Origin: Pseudomonadota bacterium
GTDB taxonomy: Bacteria > Pseudomonadota > Alphaproteobacteria > Rhizobiales > Hyphomicrobiaceae
DNA length: 41,638 nt
Assembly: GCA_023426855.1 (NCBI GenBank)
Contig: JAEZBU010000132.1
Span: 1-41,638 of the forward strand
Reading direction: 5' to 3'
A model generated the notes under the pieces. It saw only the letters and a program-made list of their open reading frames with translations, made no database searches and was not told the DNA's origin. The position numbers were made by a program, and so were the translations under genes. Below are positions 1 to 8,517 of the stretch, one piece after another; positions within the stretch are counted from its first letter, which is position 1; each line of letters starts with the position of its first letter.

Positions 1-780
1 GATGAACCCGCCACCGTAGTACCACTGGTTGAACGAGTAGTAGTTGACCCCGACGATATCGAGCACGTCCGGCGTGCCGCCGAGTTCCGGCGCCATGCGG
101 CCGGTCAGCATGTCATAGGCTTCGTACTGCGCCAGCCGGTAGCGTTCGGCTGCCTCGTGCTCGGGGTCCTGCTCCCACTTGGTGCGCACGTTGATCGCCG
201 GTTCACAAAACACGATCCGCGCGCGTGGTTCGGCGTCGCGAACGGCGGCCGTACCGGCGATGGCCGCGCGCACCAGTTGGCGCTTCAATTCCCCGCCACG
301 CCCCTTGGCCGTCGGATTGAACTCGGCCACGTCGCCGCCGGCCCAAGCCCAGAACGAAATTTCATTGACCGGACAATAGAACGGCACTTCGCCGGTTTCC
401 TCACGCACGATGCGCGCTGCTTCTCCAGCGAATTTCGCAAACCGGTCCACGAACTCCGGCGACCAGATGTCGAGGCCGTCCGGATAGCCGTAATGACAGA
501 GATCCCAGATCACCTGGATGCCATGCTGGCGCGCGGAACGCAGCATCGGCAGGAAACTCGACCAGTCGTAGCTGCCGGGCGCTTTTTCGATCAGATGCCA
601 GCGCAGACCATCGCGAACCGTGAGAATACCGCAGGCGGTGAGCTGGCTGTAGTCGGCATCGATATTGCGATCGTGGCCGGTGGCGGCAATCAGATCGAGA
701 CGCCGGCCATCCGCCCGCCGATGTGACGAGCATTCATAGCCACCGATGAACATGCTTCTGAATAGCGACGGGTGAGACAA
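1..780 (-). CDS. GH1-like glycosidase (beta-glucosidase family), 3' end outside the window
   Basis: The minus-strand frame is open from about 780 to the window edge without a stop, so the C-terminal part is missing. The translation starts with a GGYECSSHRR-type N-terminus, then HYGYP, then CPVNE, whose Glu (codon 361-363) fits the acid/base Glu of the NE(P) motif of clan GH-A/family 1 glycosidases, and reaches VGVNYYS before the edge. The nucleophile Glu would lie outside the window. Start: the TTG at 778-780 has an AGGAG at 790-794 with 9 nt spacing; the in-frame ATG at 751-753 has no clear ribosome site. A match to the EcfG stress promoter lies upstream (890-914), so the gene may be stress induced. 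Substrate is unknown; family assignment is by motif only. Confidence 0.7.
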   Translation of the reverse strand, partial: MSHPSLFRSMFIGGYECSSHRRADGRRLDLIAATGHDRNIDADYSQLTACGILTVRDGLRWHLIEKAPGSYDWSSFLPMLRSARQHGIQVIWDLCHYGYPDGLDIWSPEFVDRFAKFAGEAARIVREETGEVPFYCPVNEISFWAWAGGDVAEFNPTAKGRGGELKRQLVRAAIAGTAAVRDAEPRARIVFCEPAINVRTKWEQDPEHEAAERYRLAQYEAYDMLTGRMAPELGGTPDVLDIVGVNYYSFNQWYYGGGFI

Positions 781-889
781 CGCAATACACTCCTGCTCAC
801 AACCTTGCCGACGCCGGCAAGAGGCTCCTCCTCACAGTCCTGCTCTAAGGTGTGGCGCGCGAGACATCGCCCCAGCCGCATCGGCTGGC

Positions 890-914
890 AACGATCCAGG
901 TCCCGATCGGTTCC
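890..914 (-). promoter_or_regulatory. EcfG-type general stress promoter before the glycosidase
   Basis: On the minus strand the sequence reads GGAAC, 16 nt, CGTT. This is the exact consensus of the alphaproteobacterial general-stress sigma factor EcfG/RpoE2 (GGAAC-N16/17-CGTT). Transcription would start near 883 and run left into the glycosidase gene, about 105-130 nt away. A 7-bp hairpin (872-888) overlaps the expected start. Confidence 0.55.
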
Positions 915-980
915 GCAGTTACCCGGCTGCGCACGCCTCGTCGCGAGCGCTGGCCTTGCGGATGTCTTGTGGCTTGCGGA

Positions 981-1685
981 TCAGTTGCCCGCTGCCTGAC
1001 GCTTTGCCTTGGCGCGGGAAATCAGTTCCTCGACCTGGGGCATAATCCCCTCGACCATCAGGGCGACACCCTTGGCGTTCGGGTGCATGCCATCGTCGAG
1101 ATTGAGCCCGGCCTTCATCGCCACGTTTTCCAGGAAGAAAGGATAGAGCAGCGCATCGTACTGCTTGGCCAGTTCCGGAAACATCGCATCGAAGCGCTTG
1201 ACGTAGTCATCGCCCCAATTGCGCGGCGCCATCATCCCGGCCAGAAGCACCTCGGCACCTCTCGCCTTGAGCCGCTTCAGAATCTCATCGAGATTCCGGC
1301 GAGATTGTGCCGGATCGATGCCGCGCAGTGCGTCATTTGCGCCAAGCGCCAGGATTGCCGCATCCACCTTGTCGGGCACCGCCCAATCGAACCGTTGCAG
1401 CCCGGCCGCGGTCGTATCGCCGGAAACACCAGCGTTCATGACCTCTACCGCGATACCCTTGGCACGAAGCGCTTTTTGCAACTGCGCCGGAAAGGACTGG
1501 TCCGGCTGCAGGCCGTAACCCGCGGTCAGACTGTCGCCGAATGCGACGATGCGCACGGGGTTGTTATCGGCTCCACCCTGTGCATGCGCGGCGTGCGGTG
1601 CAACAATAAGCATCAGGCAAGCATTGAACAGCGCCGCCAGCATGCTCACCTTTGCCAGTGCGCGGACCTTGGACCAGCGCTCCAT
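981..1685 (-). CDS. tesA: Arylesterase / SGNH hydrolase, TesA type, exported
   Basis: A 234-residue SGNH (GDSL) hydrolase. A signal peptide of about 35 residues ends in AHA-Q. The GDSLTAGYG block carries the nucleophile Ser near residue 52; GANDALRG is block III with its Asn; DGMHPNAKG is block V with the catalytic Asp and His. The family cleaves short acyl and aryl esters or acyl-CoA thioesters in the periplasm. The ATG at 1683-1685 was chosen because GGGAGG sits 7 nt before it; a longer reading from 1730 lacks this. The gene is divergent from a YbbA/LolD-type ATPase and YbbP-type permease, the same arrangement as tesA-ybbA-ybbP in Escherichia coli, which supports the assignment. Confidence 0.88.
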   Translation of the reverse strand: MERWSKVRALAKVSMLAALFNACLMLIVAPHAAHAQGGADNNPVRIVAFGDSLTAGYGLQPDQSFPAQLQKALRAKGIAVEVMNAGVSGDTTAAGLQRFDWAVPDKVDAAILALGANDALRGIDPAQSRRNLDEILKRLKARGAEVLLAGMMAPRNWGDDYVKRFDAMFPELAKQYDALLYPFFLENVAMKAGLNLDDGMHPNAKGVALMVEGIMPQVEELISRAKAKRQAAGN

Positions 1686-1796
1686 GATGTTGCCTCCCGT
1701 CGCGTTCACAGTCGATTCCCTCACGCTCAACGCCCACCAGCAAACAGCTCACGTAGAAATCCGTCCACCGATACACAAGCTTCCGGAGACCGCCCA

Positions 1797-2501
1797 GTGC
1801 CAACCGCCGCACAGTCCATGATCGAACTGGCCGACGTCAAACTGCGGCTCACCAGCCGCGCCGGCCCGGTCGATATTCTGCGCGGCGTCAGTCTCAGCAT
1901 ACCGAAAGGGCAGTCGCTGGCCATCGTCGGTCCGTCGGGGTCGGGCAAAACGTCACTGCTGATGGTGATGGCGGGGCTTGAGCGCGCAACGAGCGGAGCG
2001 GTGCAGGTCGCCGGCCATGACTTCACCCGGCTCAGCGAGGATGGCTTGGCGTTGGTCCGTGGTCGCGAGATCGGCATCGTGTTCCAGTCATTCCATCTGG
2101 TGCCGACCATGACCGCGCTGGAGAACGTGGCGTTGCCGTTGGAATTTGCCGGCGTTGCAGACGCCTTCCAGATCGCCACGGATATGCTCGGCGAAGTCGG
2201 GCTCGGCCATCGCACCACGCATTTTCCGGCGCAGTTGTCCGGCGGAGAACAACAGCGCGTGGCGCTGGCCCGCGCCCTGGCGCCGCGGCCGAAGTTGATC
2301 CTCGCCGACGAGCCGACTGGCAATCTTGATGGCAAGACCGGCAATCAAATCATCGAGCTGATGTTCGAAATGCACCGCCGGCGCGGCGCGACGCTCGTTC
2401 TGGTTACGCACGATACGTCGCTGGCGGACCGCTGCGAACGCACGATCCGCATGGCCGACGGCCAGATTTCGAGCGATGGCAACCGGGCCGAGGCCGCATG
2501 A
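1797..2501 (+). CDS. ybbA: ABC transporter ATP-binding protein, LolD/YbbA type
   Basis: A 234-residue ABC ATPase. Walker A is GPSGSGKT (residues 45-52), the Q-loop is VFQSFHLVP, the signature is LSGGEQQRVALAR, Walker B is LILADEP and the switch His is in VTHD. This pattern is typical of the LolD/MacB branch, which works with FtsX-type permeases. The start is uncertain. GTG at 1797 has GGAGA at 1785-1789 with 7 nt spacing; ATG at 1818 gives the usual N-terminus MIELADVK but has no visible ribosome site. The stop overlaps the permease start as ATGA, so the two are co-translated. YbbAP-type function is poorly known; export of hydrophobic molecules or lipoprotein handling is inference. Confidence 0.88.
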   Translation: MPTAAQSMIELADVKLRLTSRAGPVDILRGVSLSIPKGQSLAIVGPSGSGKTSLLMVMAGLERATSGAVQVAGHDFTRLSEDGLALVRGREIGIVFQSFHLVPTMTALENVALPLEFAGVADAFQIATDMLGEVGLGHRTTHFPAQLSGGEQQRVALARALAPRPKLILADEPTGNLDGKTGNQIIELMFEMHRRRGATLVLVTHDTSLADRCERTIRMADGQISSDGNRAEAA

Positions 2502-5080
2502 CCAGCGACGCGACGATCACGGCTCCCATACCGCGCACTGGCTTCTCGATTCCCAAGGTCTTCCGCTTGGCCTTGCGCGAAGTGCGCTCCGGCCTGAACG
2601 GCTTTTACGTGTTCATTGCCTGTGTCGCACTTGGCGTCATGGTCATCACCGGCGTTGGGGCGTTGGGCGATTCCCTGCGGCTTGGCTTTGAACGCCAGGG
2701 CGAGACGATCCTCGGCGGCGACGTCGCGCTGTCGCGCACGCACAATCCAGCATCCGACACCGAACGCGCGTGGCTGTTATCGCAGGGCCGCGTCAGCGAA
2801 ACGGCGACGATGCGCACCATGGCACGCCGCGCCGATGGCGAGGATCAGACGCTGGCCGAAATCAAGGGCGTCGATACCGCCTATCCGCTGGCCGGCGCCG
2901 TGACGTTGCAAGGCGGCGCGGACATAGCGCAAGCCATCAGCAAACAGGAAGGCGCAGCGATCGCGCCGATCCTGCTCGAACGATTGAACCTCAAGATCGG
3001 CGATCCGATCTCGCTCGGCTCCATCACCGTTCCCATCACTGGCGTCATAGAGAACGAGCCGGACAACATCACCGACCGGCTAACCTATGGCCCGCGCGTG
3101 CTGGTGTCCCTCGCGACGCTTGAGAAAACCGGCCTGATCCAGCCGGGCAGTCTCGTGCGCTGGCGCTATGCCGTCAAACTGAACGAGGACCGTGGCCCGT
3201 CCGCGGCGCAGATTCCGCTGTTCAGGGATGCCGCCAGCACCTCGATGCCGGAAAGCGGCTTCAGCATCACCGACCGGCGCGATCCATCACCGCGCGTAAC
3301 GCGGACGCTTGAACGTTTGCGCCAGTTCCTCACGCTGCTCGGGCTGACCGCGCTGCTTGTCGGCGGTGTCGGCGTGGCCAATGCCGTGACGACATTCATC
3401 GACCGGCGTCGCAAAGTCATCGCCACCTTCAAGAGCCTTGGCGCGACCAGCGGCACGATCTTCGGGCTGTTCCTGATCCAGGTGATGGTGATGGCCGCGA
3501 TCGGCGTCGCGATCGGTCTGGCGCTCGGCTATCTGGTGCCAATCCTGCTCAACAGCATGTATGGCGATGCGCTGCCGATCCGGGCCGAAATCACCATCAG
3601 TCCATGGAGTGTTCTGTCGGCGGCGGCGTACGGCTTCCTCGTCGCTCTCGTCTTCACGCTTTGGCCGCTGGGCCGCGCCGAGCAGGTGCGCGGCGGCGTG
3701 CTGTTCCGCGATGAGGTGGCCAACGAACAGGGCTGGCCACGTCCACGCATCATAGTTTTGACCCTGGCCGCGATTGCCTCCCTTGCGCTGTTCGCGATCC
3801 TGTCATCAGACGCCAAGAATATCGCGATCTACTTCTGCCTCGGGCTGATCGCCGTGTTCGGGCTGTTCACGGGTCTCGGGGTGCTCGTCACGCGGCTGGC
3901 GCAGAAGTTGCCACGCTCGCGCATTCCTGAACTCGCGCTTGCCTTCGGCAATCTGGGCGCACCCGGCGGACTGACGCGATCCATCGTGCTGTCGCTCGGT
4001 GCCGGGTTGTCGCTGCTGGTCGCGGTCGCCCTCACGGATGCGTCGCTGGTGCGTGAGCTGACCGCGCGACTGCCGGAATCCAGCCCGACATACTTCGTGT
4101 TGGACCTGCCGAAAGACGAGGCCACTGGCTTCCGGACCCTTGTGCAAAGCCAGGTCCCGGGTTCGGATGTGCGCGAAGCGCCGATGCTGCGCGGGCGGCT
4201 GGTGCGCATCAAGGATACGCCTGTCGAGCAGATCAAGGTGGCGCCGGAAGCCGAATGGGTGCTGAGCGGTGATCGCGGCCTCAGCTATTCCGAGCACGTG
4301 CCGGACGGCTCGCGTGTGGTGGCGGGCAACTGGTGGTCGGCCAACTATGACGGCGAACCGTTAGTCTCCTTCGAGACGGAACTGGCCGATCGGCTCGGCT
4401 TGGTGATCGGCGACACGGTGACCGTCAACGTGCTCGGCCGCAACGTCACCGCGCGCGTCTCTAACCTGCGCGAGGTGAAGTGGGAGTCGCTGGCGATCAA
4501 CTTCGTCATGGTGTTCTCGCCAAATACCCTGCAAGCCGCACCGCACAACCTGCTGGCAACCATCACCCTGCCGCATGACGCTGCGCTGTCCGAGGACGCC
4601 GACATGGCCCGCGCCATCGGAAAGGCGTTCCCGTCGGTGACCGCCATTCGCGTCAAGGATGCGATCGATTCGTTCAATGCCATGTTCGGGCAAGTGATGA
4701 CGGCTGTGCGCGCCGCGGGCAGCGTGACCCTTCTGGCCGGTGCCCTCGTGCTGGCCGGTGCCCTGGCCACAGCTCAGCGGCGGCGAATCAAGCAAGCGGT
4801 CATTCTGAAAACACTCGGCGCGACCCGGCGGCGAATCCTGATCTCGCATGCGGTGGAATATGCCAGCCTGGCCGCGATTACCGCGGCGGTTGCGGTTGTA
4901 TTGGGAACGATTTCCGCCTGGCTCGTGCTGACGCAGATCATGGACGTCGAGTTCAGCTTCTCGATAACCGCCGTACTAACGGCACTCGCGGTCGCCCTGG
5001 GCTTGGTCATGAGCTTCGGAGGACTCGGCACCTGGCAGGTTCTGCGCGCCCCGCCAGTGCCTTATCTCAGGTCCGATTAA
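2498..5080 (+). CDS. ybbP: ABC transporter permease with two FtsX domains, YbbP type
   Basis: An 860-residue inner membrane protein. A first membrane segment lies near residues 32-55 (VFIACVALGVMVI), followed by a large periplasmic domain. One FtsX-type membrane block begins near residue 275 (TALLVGGVGVANAV, then KVIATFKSLGA) and the second near 738 (LLAGALVLAGALA, then QAVILKTLGATRRRIL). The duplicated layout and length match the YbbP family. It overlaps the ATPase gene by 4 nt and forms the membrane half of that transporter. The substrate is not evident from sequence. No clear terminator follows. Confidence 0.9.
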   Translation: MTSDATITAPIPRTGFSIPKVFRLALREVRSGLNGFYVFIACVALGVMVITGVGALGDSLRLGFERQGETILGGDVALSRTHNPASDTERAWLLSQGRVSETATMRTMARRADGEDQTLAEIKGVDTAYPLAGAVTLQGGADIAQAISKQEGAAIAPILLERLNLKIGDPISLGSITVPITGVIENEPDNITDRLTYGPRVLVSLATLEKTGLIQPGSLVRWRYAVKLNEDRGPSAAQIPLFRDAASTSMPESGFSITDRRDPSPRVTRTLERLRQFLTLLGLTALLVGGVGVANAVTTFIDRRRKVIATFKSLGATSGTIFGLFLIQVMVMAAIGVAIGLALGYLVPILLNSMYGDALPIRAEITISPWSVLSAAAYGFLVALVFTLWPLGRAEQVRGGVLFRDEVANEQGWPRPRIIVLTLAAIASLALFAILSSDAKNIAIYFCLGLIAVFGLFTGLGVLVTRLAQKLPRSRIPELALAFGNLGAPGGLTRSIVLSLGAGLSLLVAVALTDASLVRELTARLPESSPTYFVLDLPKDEATGFRTLVQSQVPGSDVREAPMLRGRLVRIKDTPVEQIKVAPEAEWVLSGDRGLSYSEHVPDGSRVVAGNWWSANYDGEPLVSFETELADRLGLVIGDTVTVNVLGRNVTARVSNLREVKWESLAINFVMVFSPNTLQAAPHNLLATITLPHDAALSEDADMARAIGKAFPSVTAIRVKDAIDSFNAMFGQVMTAVRAAGSVTLLAGALVLAGALATAQRRRIKQAVILKTLGATRRRILISHAVEYASLAAITAAVAVVLGTISAWLVLTQIMDVEFSFSITAVLTALAVALGLVMSFGGLGTWQVLRAPPVPYLRSD

Positions 5081-5176
5081 AGCTGGTAAAGGTTTGGTTC
5101 ACGCCGACGCCAAAGCTCTTGTCGTGAGTTTGAGTGATTCTTGCTTGTCGAGGGCAGAATATGGCCAGCCTACGCC

Positions 5177-5205
5177 TTGAAACTGGCGAGGTTGCGGGTC
5201 ATATT
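5177..5205 (+). promoter_or_regulatory. Possible housekeeping promoter of the Bax-inhibitor-1 gene
   Basis: TTGAAA at 5177-5182 and CATATT at 5200-5205 are separated by 17 nt, a reasonable sigma-70-type promoter about 55 nt before the start codon of the downstream gene. The rest of the gap 5081-5258 shows no gene. Confidence 0.35.
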
Positions 5206-5258
5206 CGAGGCTGGTTTCCTAGGGTGTAACGCACCAACGCCGTCAAAGGGATAAACAT

Positions 5259-6038
5259 ATGGCTCAATTGGACAACAGGTATGGGCAGTACGGCTCGACT
5301 GCGCGCGCCGGCGCACAGGTCGACGAGGGCCTCCGGTCCTACATGCTCACCGTCTATAACTATATGGCGGCCGGCGTGGCTGTCACTGGCATCGTTGCCT
5401 ACTTGCTGTTCAGCATGGCGGTGACGAGCGATCCGGCAGCCGGCGTCGCGCAGCTTCGCAATGGCGCCTACCTGACCGAGTTTGGCCGCCTGCTGTACGT
5501 CAGCCCGCTGAAGTGGGTCCTGATGCTGGCTCCGCTCGGCTTCGTGTTCTTCCTGTCGATGCGCGTCTATCAGATGAGCGTCAGCGCTGCCCAGATGTCG
5601 TTCTGGCTGTTCGCTGCGGTCATGGGTGCGTCGCTGTCGACGATCTTCCTGATCTACACCGGCGCTTCGATCACCCGCGTGTTCTTCATCACGGCCGCCG
5701 CGTTCGGCGCGCTGAGCCTTTATGGCTACACGACCAAGAAGGATCTGTCCGGTTGGGGCACCTTCCTGTTCATGGGCCTGATCGGCGTCATCATCGCGGC
5801 TCTGGTCAACCTGTTCCTGCAGTCGAGCGCGCTTCAGTTCGCCATCTCCGTGATCGGTGTTCTGGTGTTCGCTGGCCTCACCGCTTACGACACGCAGCGC
5901 ATCAAGGACGGCTACTACGCCGTTGCCGGCAACGCCGAGCTCGCCGCGAAGACGGCGATCATGGGCGCGCTGAGCCTCTACCTGGACTTCATCAACATGT
6001 TCACCATGCTGCTGTCGCTGTTCGGCAGCCGCGAGTAA
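5259..6038 (+). CDS. Bax inhibitor-1 / YccA family membrane protein
   Basis: A 259-residue protein with about seven membrane segments. The N-terminal 30 residues are soluble (Tyr/Gly-rich), then come hydrophobic stretches from MAAGVAVTGIVAYLLF to the C-terminal DFINMFTMLLSLFG. The loop AYDTQRIKDGY carries the conserved Asp-containing motif of the BI-1/TMBIM family, thought to form pH-sensitive calcium leak channels; in bacteria YccA also interacts with the FtsH protease. ATG at 5259 has AAAGGGA about 10 nt upstream. It is a single gene with its own terminator. Physiological role here is inferred from family only. Confidence 0.92.
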   Translation: MAQLDNRYGQYGSTARAGAQVDEGLRSYMLTVYNYMAAGVAVTGIVAYLLFSMAVTSDPAAGVAQLRNGAYLTEFGRLLYVSPLKWVLMLAPLGFVFFLSMRVYQMSVSAAQMSFWLFAAVMGASLSTIFLIYTGASITRVFFITAAAFGALSLYGYTTKKDLSGWGTFLFMGLIGVIIAALVNLFLQSSALQFAISVIGVLVFAGLTAYDTQRIKDGYYAVAGNAELAAKTAIMGALSLYLDFINMFTMLLSLFGSRE

Positions 6039-6064
6039 GTGAACGGTTGAAAGACCGAAATTGG

Positions 6065-6093
6065 AAAAGGGCCTCGTTCGCGGGGCCCTTTTT
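6065..6093 (+). terminator. Intrinsic terminator after the Bax-inhibitor-1 gene
   Basis: AAAAGGGCC (6065-6073) pairs with GGCCCTTTT (6084-6092) around a 10-nt loop, and the T run is 6089-6093. It starts 26 nt after the stop codon. Confidence 0.88.
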
Positions 6094-6129
6094 CGTTGCC
6101 CTGGCCTCCGCGCTATAGTGAGTTTCAAA

Positions 6130-6268
6130 CCGCTCGCTCCCAATCCTCCCTCCCCCCGGTGGGGAGAAGCTTGGGATGGGGGTGTCCCAGAATTGCTGAT
6201 GCTGTACCCCCTCACCCGGCGCTGCACGCCGACCTCTCCCACGGGAGAGGTGAAGGAGCGGGTGTTTT
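6130..6268. repeat. Palindromic intergenic repeat (REP-like)
   Basis: This noncoding stretch holds a C-rich hairpin (CTCCCC 6150-6155 with GGGGAG 6161-6166), a G-rich middle part, and a 9-bp hairpin ACCTCTCCC/GGGAGAGGT (6232-6251). The ends GCTCGCTCC and GGAGCGGGT are roughly complementary. Elements of this C-rich/G-rich kind are common between genes in Rhizobiales genomes. Only one copy is present in the window, so repetition is inferred from its look. Confidence 0.5.
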
Positions 6269-6320
6269 GATCTTAGCTGGAAACGCTCCAGTCACGGCGA
6301 ACGACGCGAGAGGCAGATCC

Positions 6321-6848
6321 ATGGCAGACGTAATCGTACGCACGGCTTCGGCCGAGGATATTCCCGCCATCACTGCCATCTACCGGCCCGCCGTGCTGAC
6401 CGGCACCGCCAGCTTCGAGCTGGAGCCGCCCTCCGAGGACGAGATGCGACGACGCTTCGACGCCATGATCAGCGGCGGCTATCCCTACCTCGCCGCTGAG
6501 ATCGATGGCCAGATCGTCGGATACGGCTACGCCAGCGCCTTCCGGCCCCGCCCGGCCTACCGCTTCACGGTCGAGAACTCGGTCTACGTCACGCCCGATC
6601 GCCACGGCCAGGGTATCGGGCGAGCGCTGCTCGAAGCCCTGATCACTGCCTGCACCGAGCGCGGCTATCGCCAGATGATCGCGGTGATCGGCGACTCGGC
6701 TCAACGCGCCTCGATCGGACTGCACCACGCGCTCGGCTTCACCTATACAGGCACGCTGCGGTCTGTCGGCTTTAAGCACGGACGCTGGCTGGATATCGTG
6801 CTGATGCAGCGGACGCTGGGCGATGGCGACGACGCGCCGCCCGCCTGA
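6321..6848 (+). CDS. GNAT N-acetyltransferase, phosphinothricin acetyltransferase-like
   Basis: A 175-residue GNAT enzyme. It begins with VIVRTASAEDIPAITAIYRPAV and has SVYVTPDRHGQGIGRALLEAL, the acetyl-CoA pyrophosphate-binding motif A (R/Q-x-x-G-x-G/A), then FTYTGTLRSVGFKHGRWLDIVLMQR, a C-terminus typical of the PAT/Bar subgroup. These enzymes acetylate phosphinothricin-like or amino acid amines (methionine sulfoximine and similar compounds); the true substrate cannot be read from sequence. ATG at 6321 has GAGAGG about 8 nt upstream; longer in-frame readings would run through the intergenic repeat and are rejected. It is convergent with the DUF2794 gene. Confidence 0.85.
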   Translation: MADVIVRTASAEDIPAITAIYRPAVLTGTASFELEPPSEDEMRRRFDAMISGGYPYLAAEIDGQIVGYGYASAFRPRPAYRFTVENSVYVTPDRHGQGIGRALLEALITACTERGYRQMIAVIGDSAQRASIGLHHALGFTYTGTLRSVGFKHGRWLDIVLMQRTLGDGDDAPPA

Positions 6849-6881
6849 CGCCTGCACGCCCATCGGACAACCAAGCCGCCG

Positions 6882-7256
6882 CTACACCACCCGCAGCTTC
6901 GATTCCAGCACTTGCAGAACGCGGCGCAGCTCATGGCCGCGCTTGAGAATCAAGCCGCCTGCAGCAATGACGCTATAAGCCCCCTGTTTACGGGCGAGTT
7001 TCGGCACCTTTTCGATCCGGTACAGCGGCACCTCGCTGGAGCGCCGGAACACAGAGAACACGGCCTTCTCGCGATCCATATCGATCGCGTAATCGCGCCA
7101 TTCACCCGCCGCAACCTTGCGGCCATAGACCGCCAGGATGTCGTCGAGTTCACGCCGGTCAAAGAAGATGGTCGCCGTGGAAATGGTACCGGAATGCGTT
7201 TGCCCGTTGCTGCCCGCGTGACGCGGGCCAAACGATATCGGTTCGGAATCGCTCAA
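6882..7256 (-). CDS. DUF2794 family protein
   Basis: A 124-residue soluble protein with no signal peptide or membrane segment. The core IFFDRRELDDILAVYGRKVAAGEWRDYAIDM, followed by AVFSVFRRSSEVPLYRIEKVPKLARKQG and VIAAGGLILKRGHELRRVL, is the pattern of DUF2794, a small family conserved in alphaproteobacteria with unknown function. The start is a TTG at 7254-7256, with GGGAGG placed 5 nt before it on the minus strand; no ATG fits. It is transcribed away from the hairpin-rich gap 7257-7767, which therefore forms its upstream region. Confidence 0.83.
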   Translation of the reverse strand: MSDSEPISFGPRHAGSNGQTHSGTISTATIFFDRRELDDILAVYGRKVAAGEWRDYAIDMDREKAVFSVFRRSSEVPLYRIEKVPKLARKQGAYSVIAAGGLILKRGHELRRVLQVLESKLRVV

Positions 7257-7767
7257 TGGCGCCTCCCTGTCACCTGACCGTCATAGTCGCCCGAGGTTTG
7301 GTGAATTTCAAGGTCTGATCGCAAGCTCGCCATCCCGGCCGCGACATTGCAACAATTTGAAACAAAAATCACACCGCTGCCACACTCCCTCCAAGGAGCG
7401 GCCCCATTGCCGCGCATACTGTGGATTGTCGCCCTCGGCCCGGTCCACTTGCTCGGAACTGACGCCCCCAAGTCCCCCCGAGCTTTTCCCCTCTTGGACC
7501 GGGCCACTTCCCCTTCTGAAAGGGGCGGCAGGCTGCCAGCCGCCTTGGTGCGGCCGCGCCATTGCCGCTGAATTGCCGCGAATCATTGAGAAGTATCAAT
7601 GCGTTGCCCCTGGCCCGGTCGCTGGTGGGTTCCGGAAATCTCAGCCCCCCGAGCTGCGCCGGAACCATATGCCAACTGCCGGGCCATTTGCGCGTCAGCG
7701 TGACCCGCCAGGCTTGGGTGGCCTACTCACCAATGTCCGATAGCTTTGAGAGAAGCCGCAGGTTCGA
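7257..7767. other. Gene-free, hairpin-rich gap of 511 bp
   Basis: No reading frame here has a ribosome site or a recognisable product. The stretch 7437-7685 holds five hairpins in a row (see the ncRNA entry). The part 7340-7375 is A/T-rich and may hold the promoter of the DUF2794 gene, but no good -35/-10 pair was found. Confidence 0.6.
7437..7685. ncRNA. Possible structured RNA with two hairpins that share arms
   Basis: Hairpin A: GGCCCGGTCCA (7437-7447) pairs perfectly with TGGACCGGGCC (7495-7505), with an inner stem GCTCGG/CCGAGC (7451-7456 and 7478-7483). Hairpin B: GGCCCGG (7612-7618) pairs with CCGGGCC (7679-7685), with inner stems TGG/CCA, GGTTCCGG/CCGGAACC (7628-7635 and 7659-7666) and CAGC/GCTG. 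Between them lie CCCCTT/AAGGGG (7510-7525) and CATTGA/TCAATG (7584-7601). The outer arms of A and B are identical over 7 nt, so they could also pair across. No signature of SRP RNA, tmRNA or RNase P was seen, no T run follows either hairpin, and the strand is undetermined. A diverged repeat is an alternative. Confidence 0.35.
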
Positions 7768-8517
7768 TTACTGCGTCGGCCCGATGAGCCATGTCGCGCC
7801 GACGATCGGCCCGACTTTGCCTTCCTGAAGCAGTATTGCGCAGCGCGCGCGCTTCGTTTGGACGGCACCAGGCTCTTTCACCTCAATCCGAATTGCCTTT
7901 TCAGACCACACTCCGACGGGCGTAAGCTCACGCACGACATTGGTATAGGTAACGCGCTTACCTTTGTTCTCGCCCTTGCCGATTTCCACTTCGACACTCG
8001 GCTGAACGACGACCATCCAAACAGTACCGCCGATCGATTTGTCTGACTGGATGTGAGGCTGAGTTTCGATCGCGACCGTTTTGCCGTCACTGTGCGCGCT
8101 GACGGAGACGCGAATCGGCTCGATCTTGCCGGTGGTGGCGCTAACGGCGCGATCGATTTCATCTTTGTTGCTGCCGACAGCGTGCATCAGTCCGTTGACG
8201 ATGACCTGCGGCGTATAGATGTTCCCGTCGCCGCGCTTCTCGGCGTAGGCCTTCTGGCGATAGGTGAAACGCGGGCTGGCGAGCGTGTCTTTCCAGCCCA
8301 GATAATCCCAGTAATCGACCGAATACGACAACGCCACAACGTCGGGGCGCTTGGAATACTCAACCAGGAGAGCATCGGCGACGGGGCACGACGAGCAGCC
8401 CTGGCTGGTGAACAGCTCAACCACCGATGTCGCAGGCTGCTGCTGCGCGACAGCAGAGCCAATCGAACCGATGAGGACCGCCGGCAATGCCAGCAGGAGT
8501 GTCAACCGCAGGTGCAT
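7768..8517 (-). CDS. Exported DUF1223 thioredoxin-like protein
   Basis: A 249-residue protein with a signal peptide of about 24 residues (cleavage after AVA). The mature part starts with VVELFTSQGCSSCPVADALL, which has a CxxC (CSSC) in a thioredoxin-like fold, followed by ALSYSVDYWDYLGWKD, a hallmark of DUF1223. A second half with beta-rich sequence ends at the TAA at 7768-7770. The family is probably a periplasmic thiol or thioredoxin-fold protein; the reaction is unknown. It stands alone on the minus strand downstream of aconitase (138 bp gap), with no clear terminator. Confidence 0.87.
   Translation of the reverse strand: MHLRLTLLLALPAVLIGSIGSAVAQQQPATSVVELFTSQGCSSCPVADALLVEYSKRPDVVALSYSVDYWDYLGWKDTLASPRFTYRQKAYAEKRGDGNIYTPQVIVNGLMHAVGSNKDEIDRAVSATTGKIEPIRVSVSAHSDGKTVAIETQPHIQSDKSIGGTVWMVVVQPSVEVEIGKGENKGKRVTYTNVVRELTPVGVWSEKAIRIEVKEPGAVQTKRARCAILLQEGKVGPIVGATWLIGPTQ

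Noticed and set aside
852..1796. N-terminal extension of the LolD-type ATPase up to 852
   Set aside because: It would run through the whole tesA gene on the other strand and has no family similarity.
5199..6242. A 347-codon minus-strand frame opposite the Bax-inhibitor-1 gene
   Set aside because: It runs through a terminator and a repeat and has shadow composition (Arg, Gln, His).
7755..7780. A tRNA-like T arm (GCAG-GTTCGATTA-CTGC)
   Set aside because: No acceptor or anticodon stem fits around it, and the sequence overlaps the end of the DUF1223 gene.
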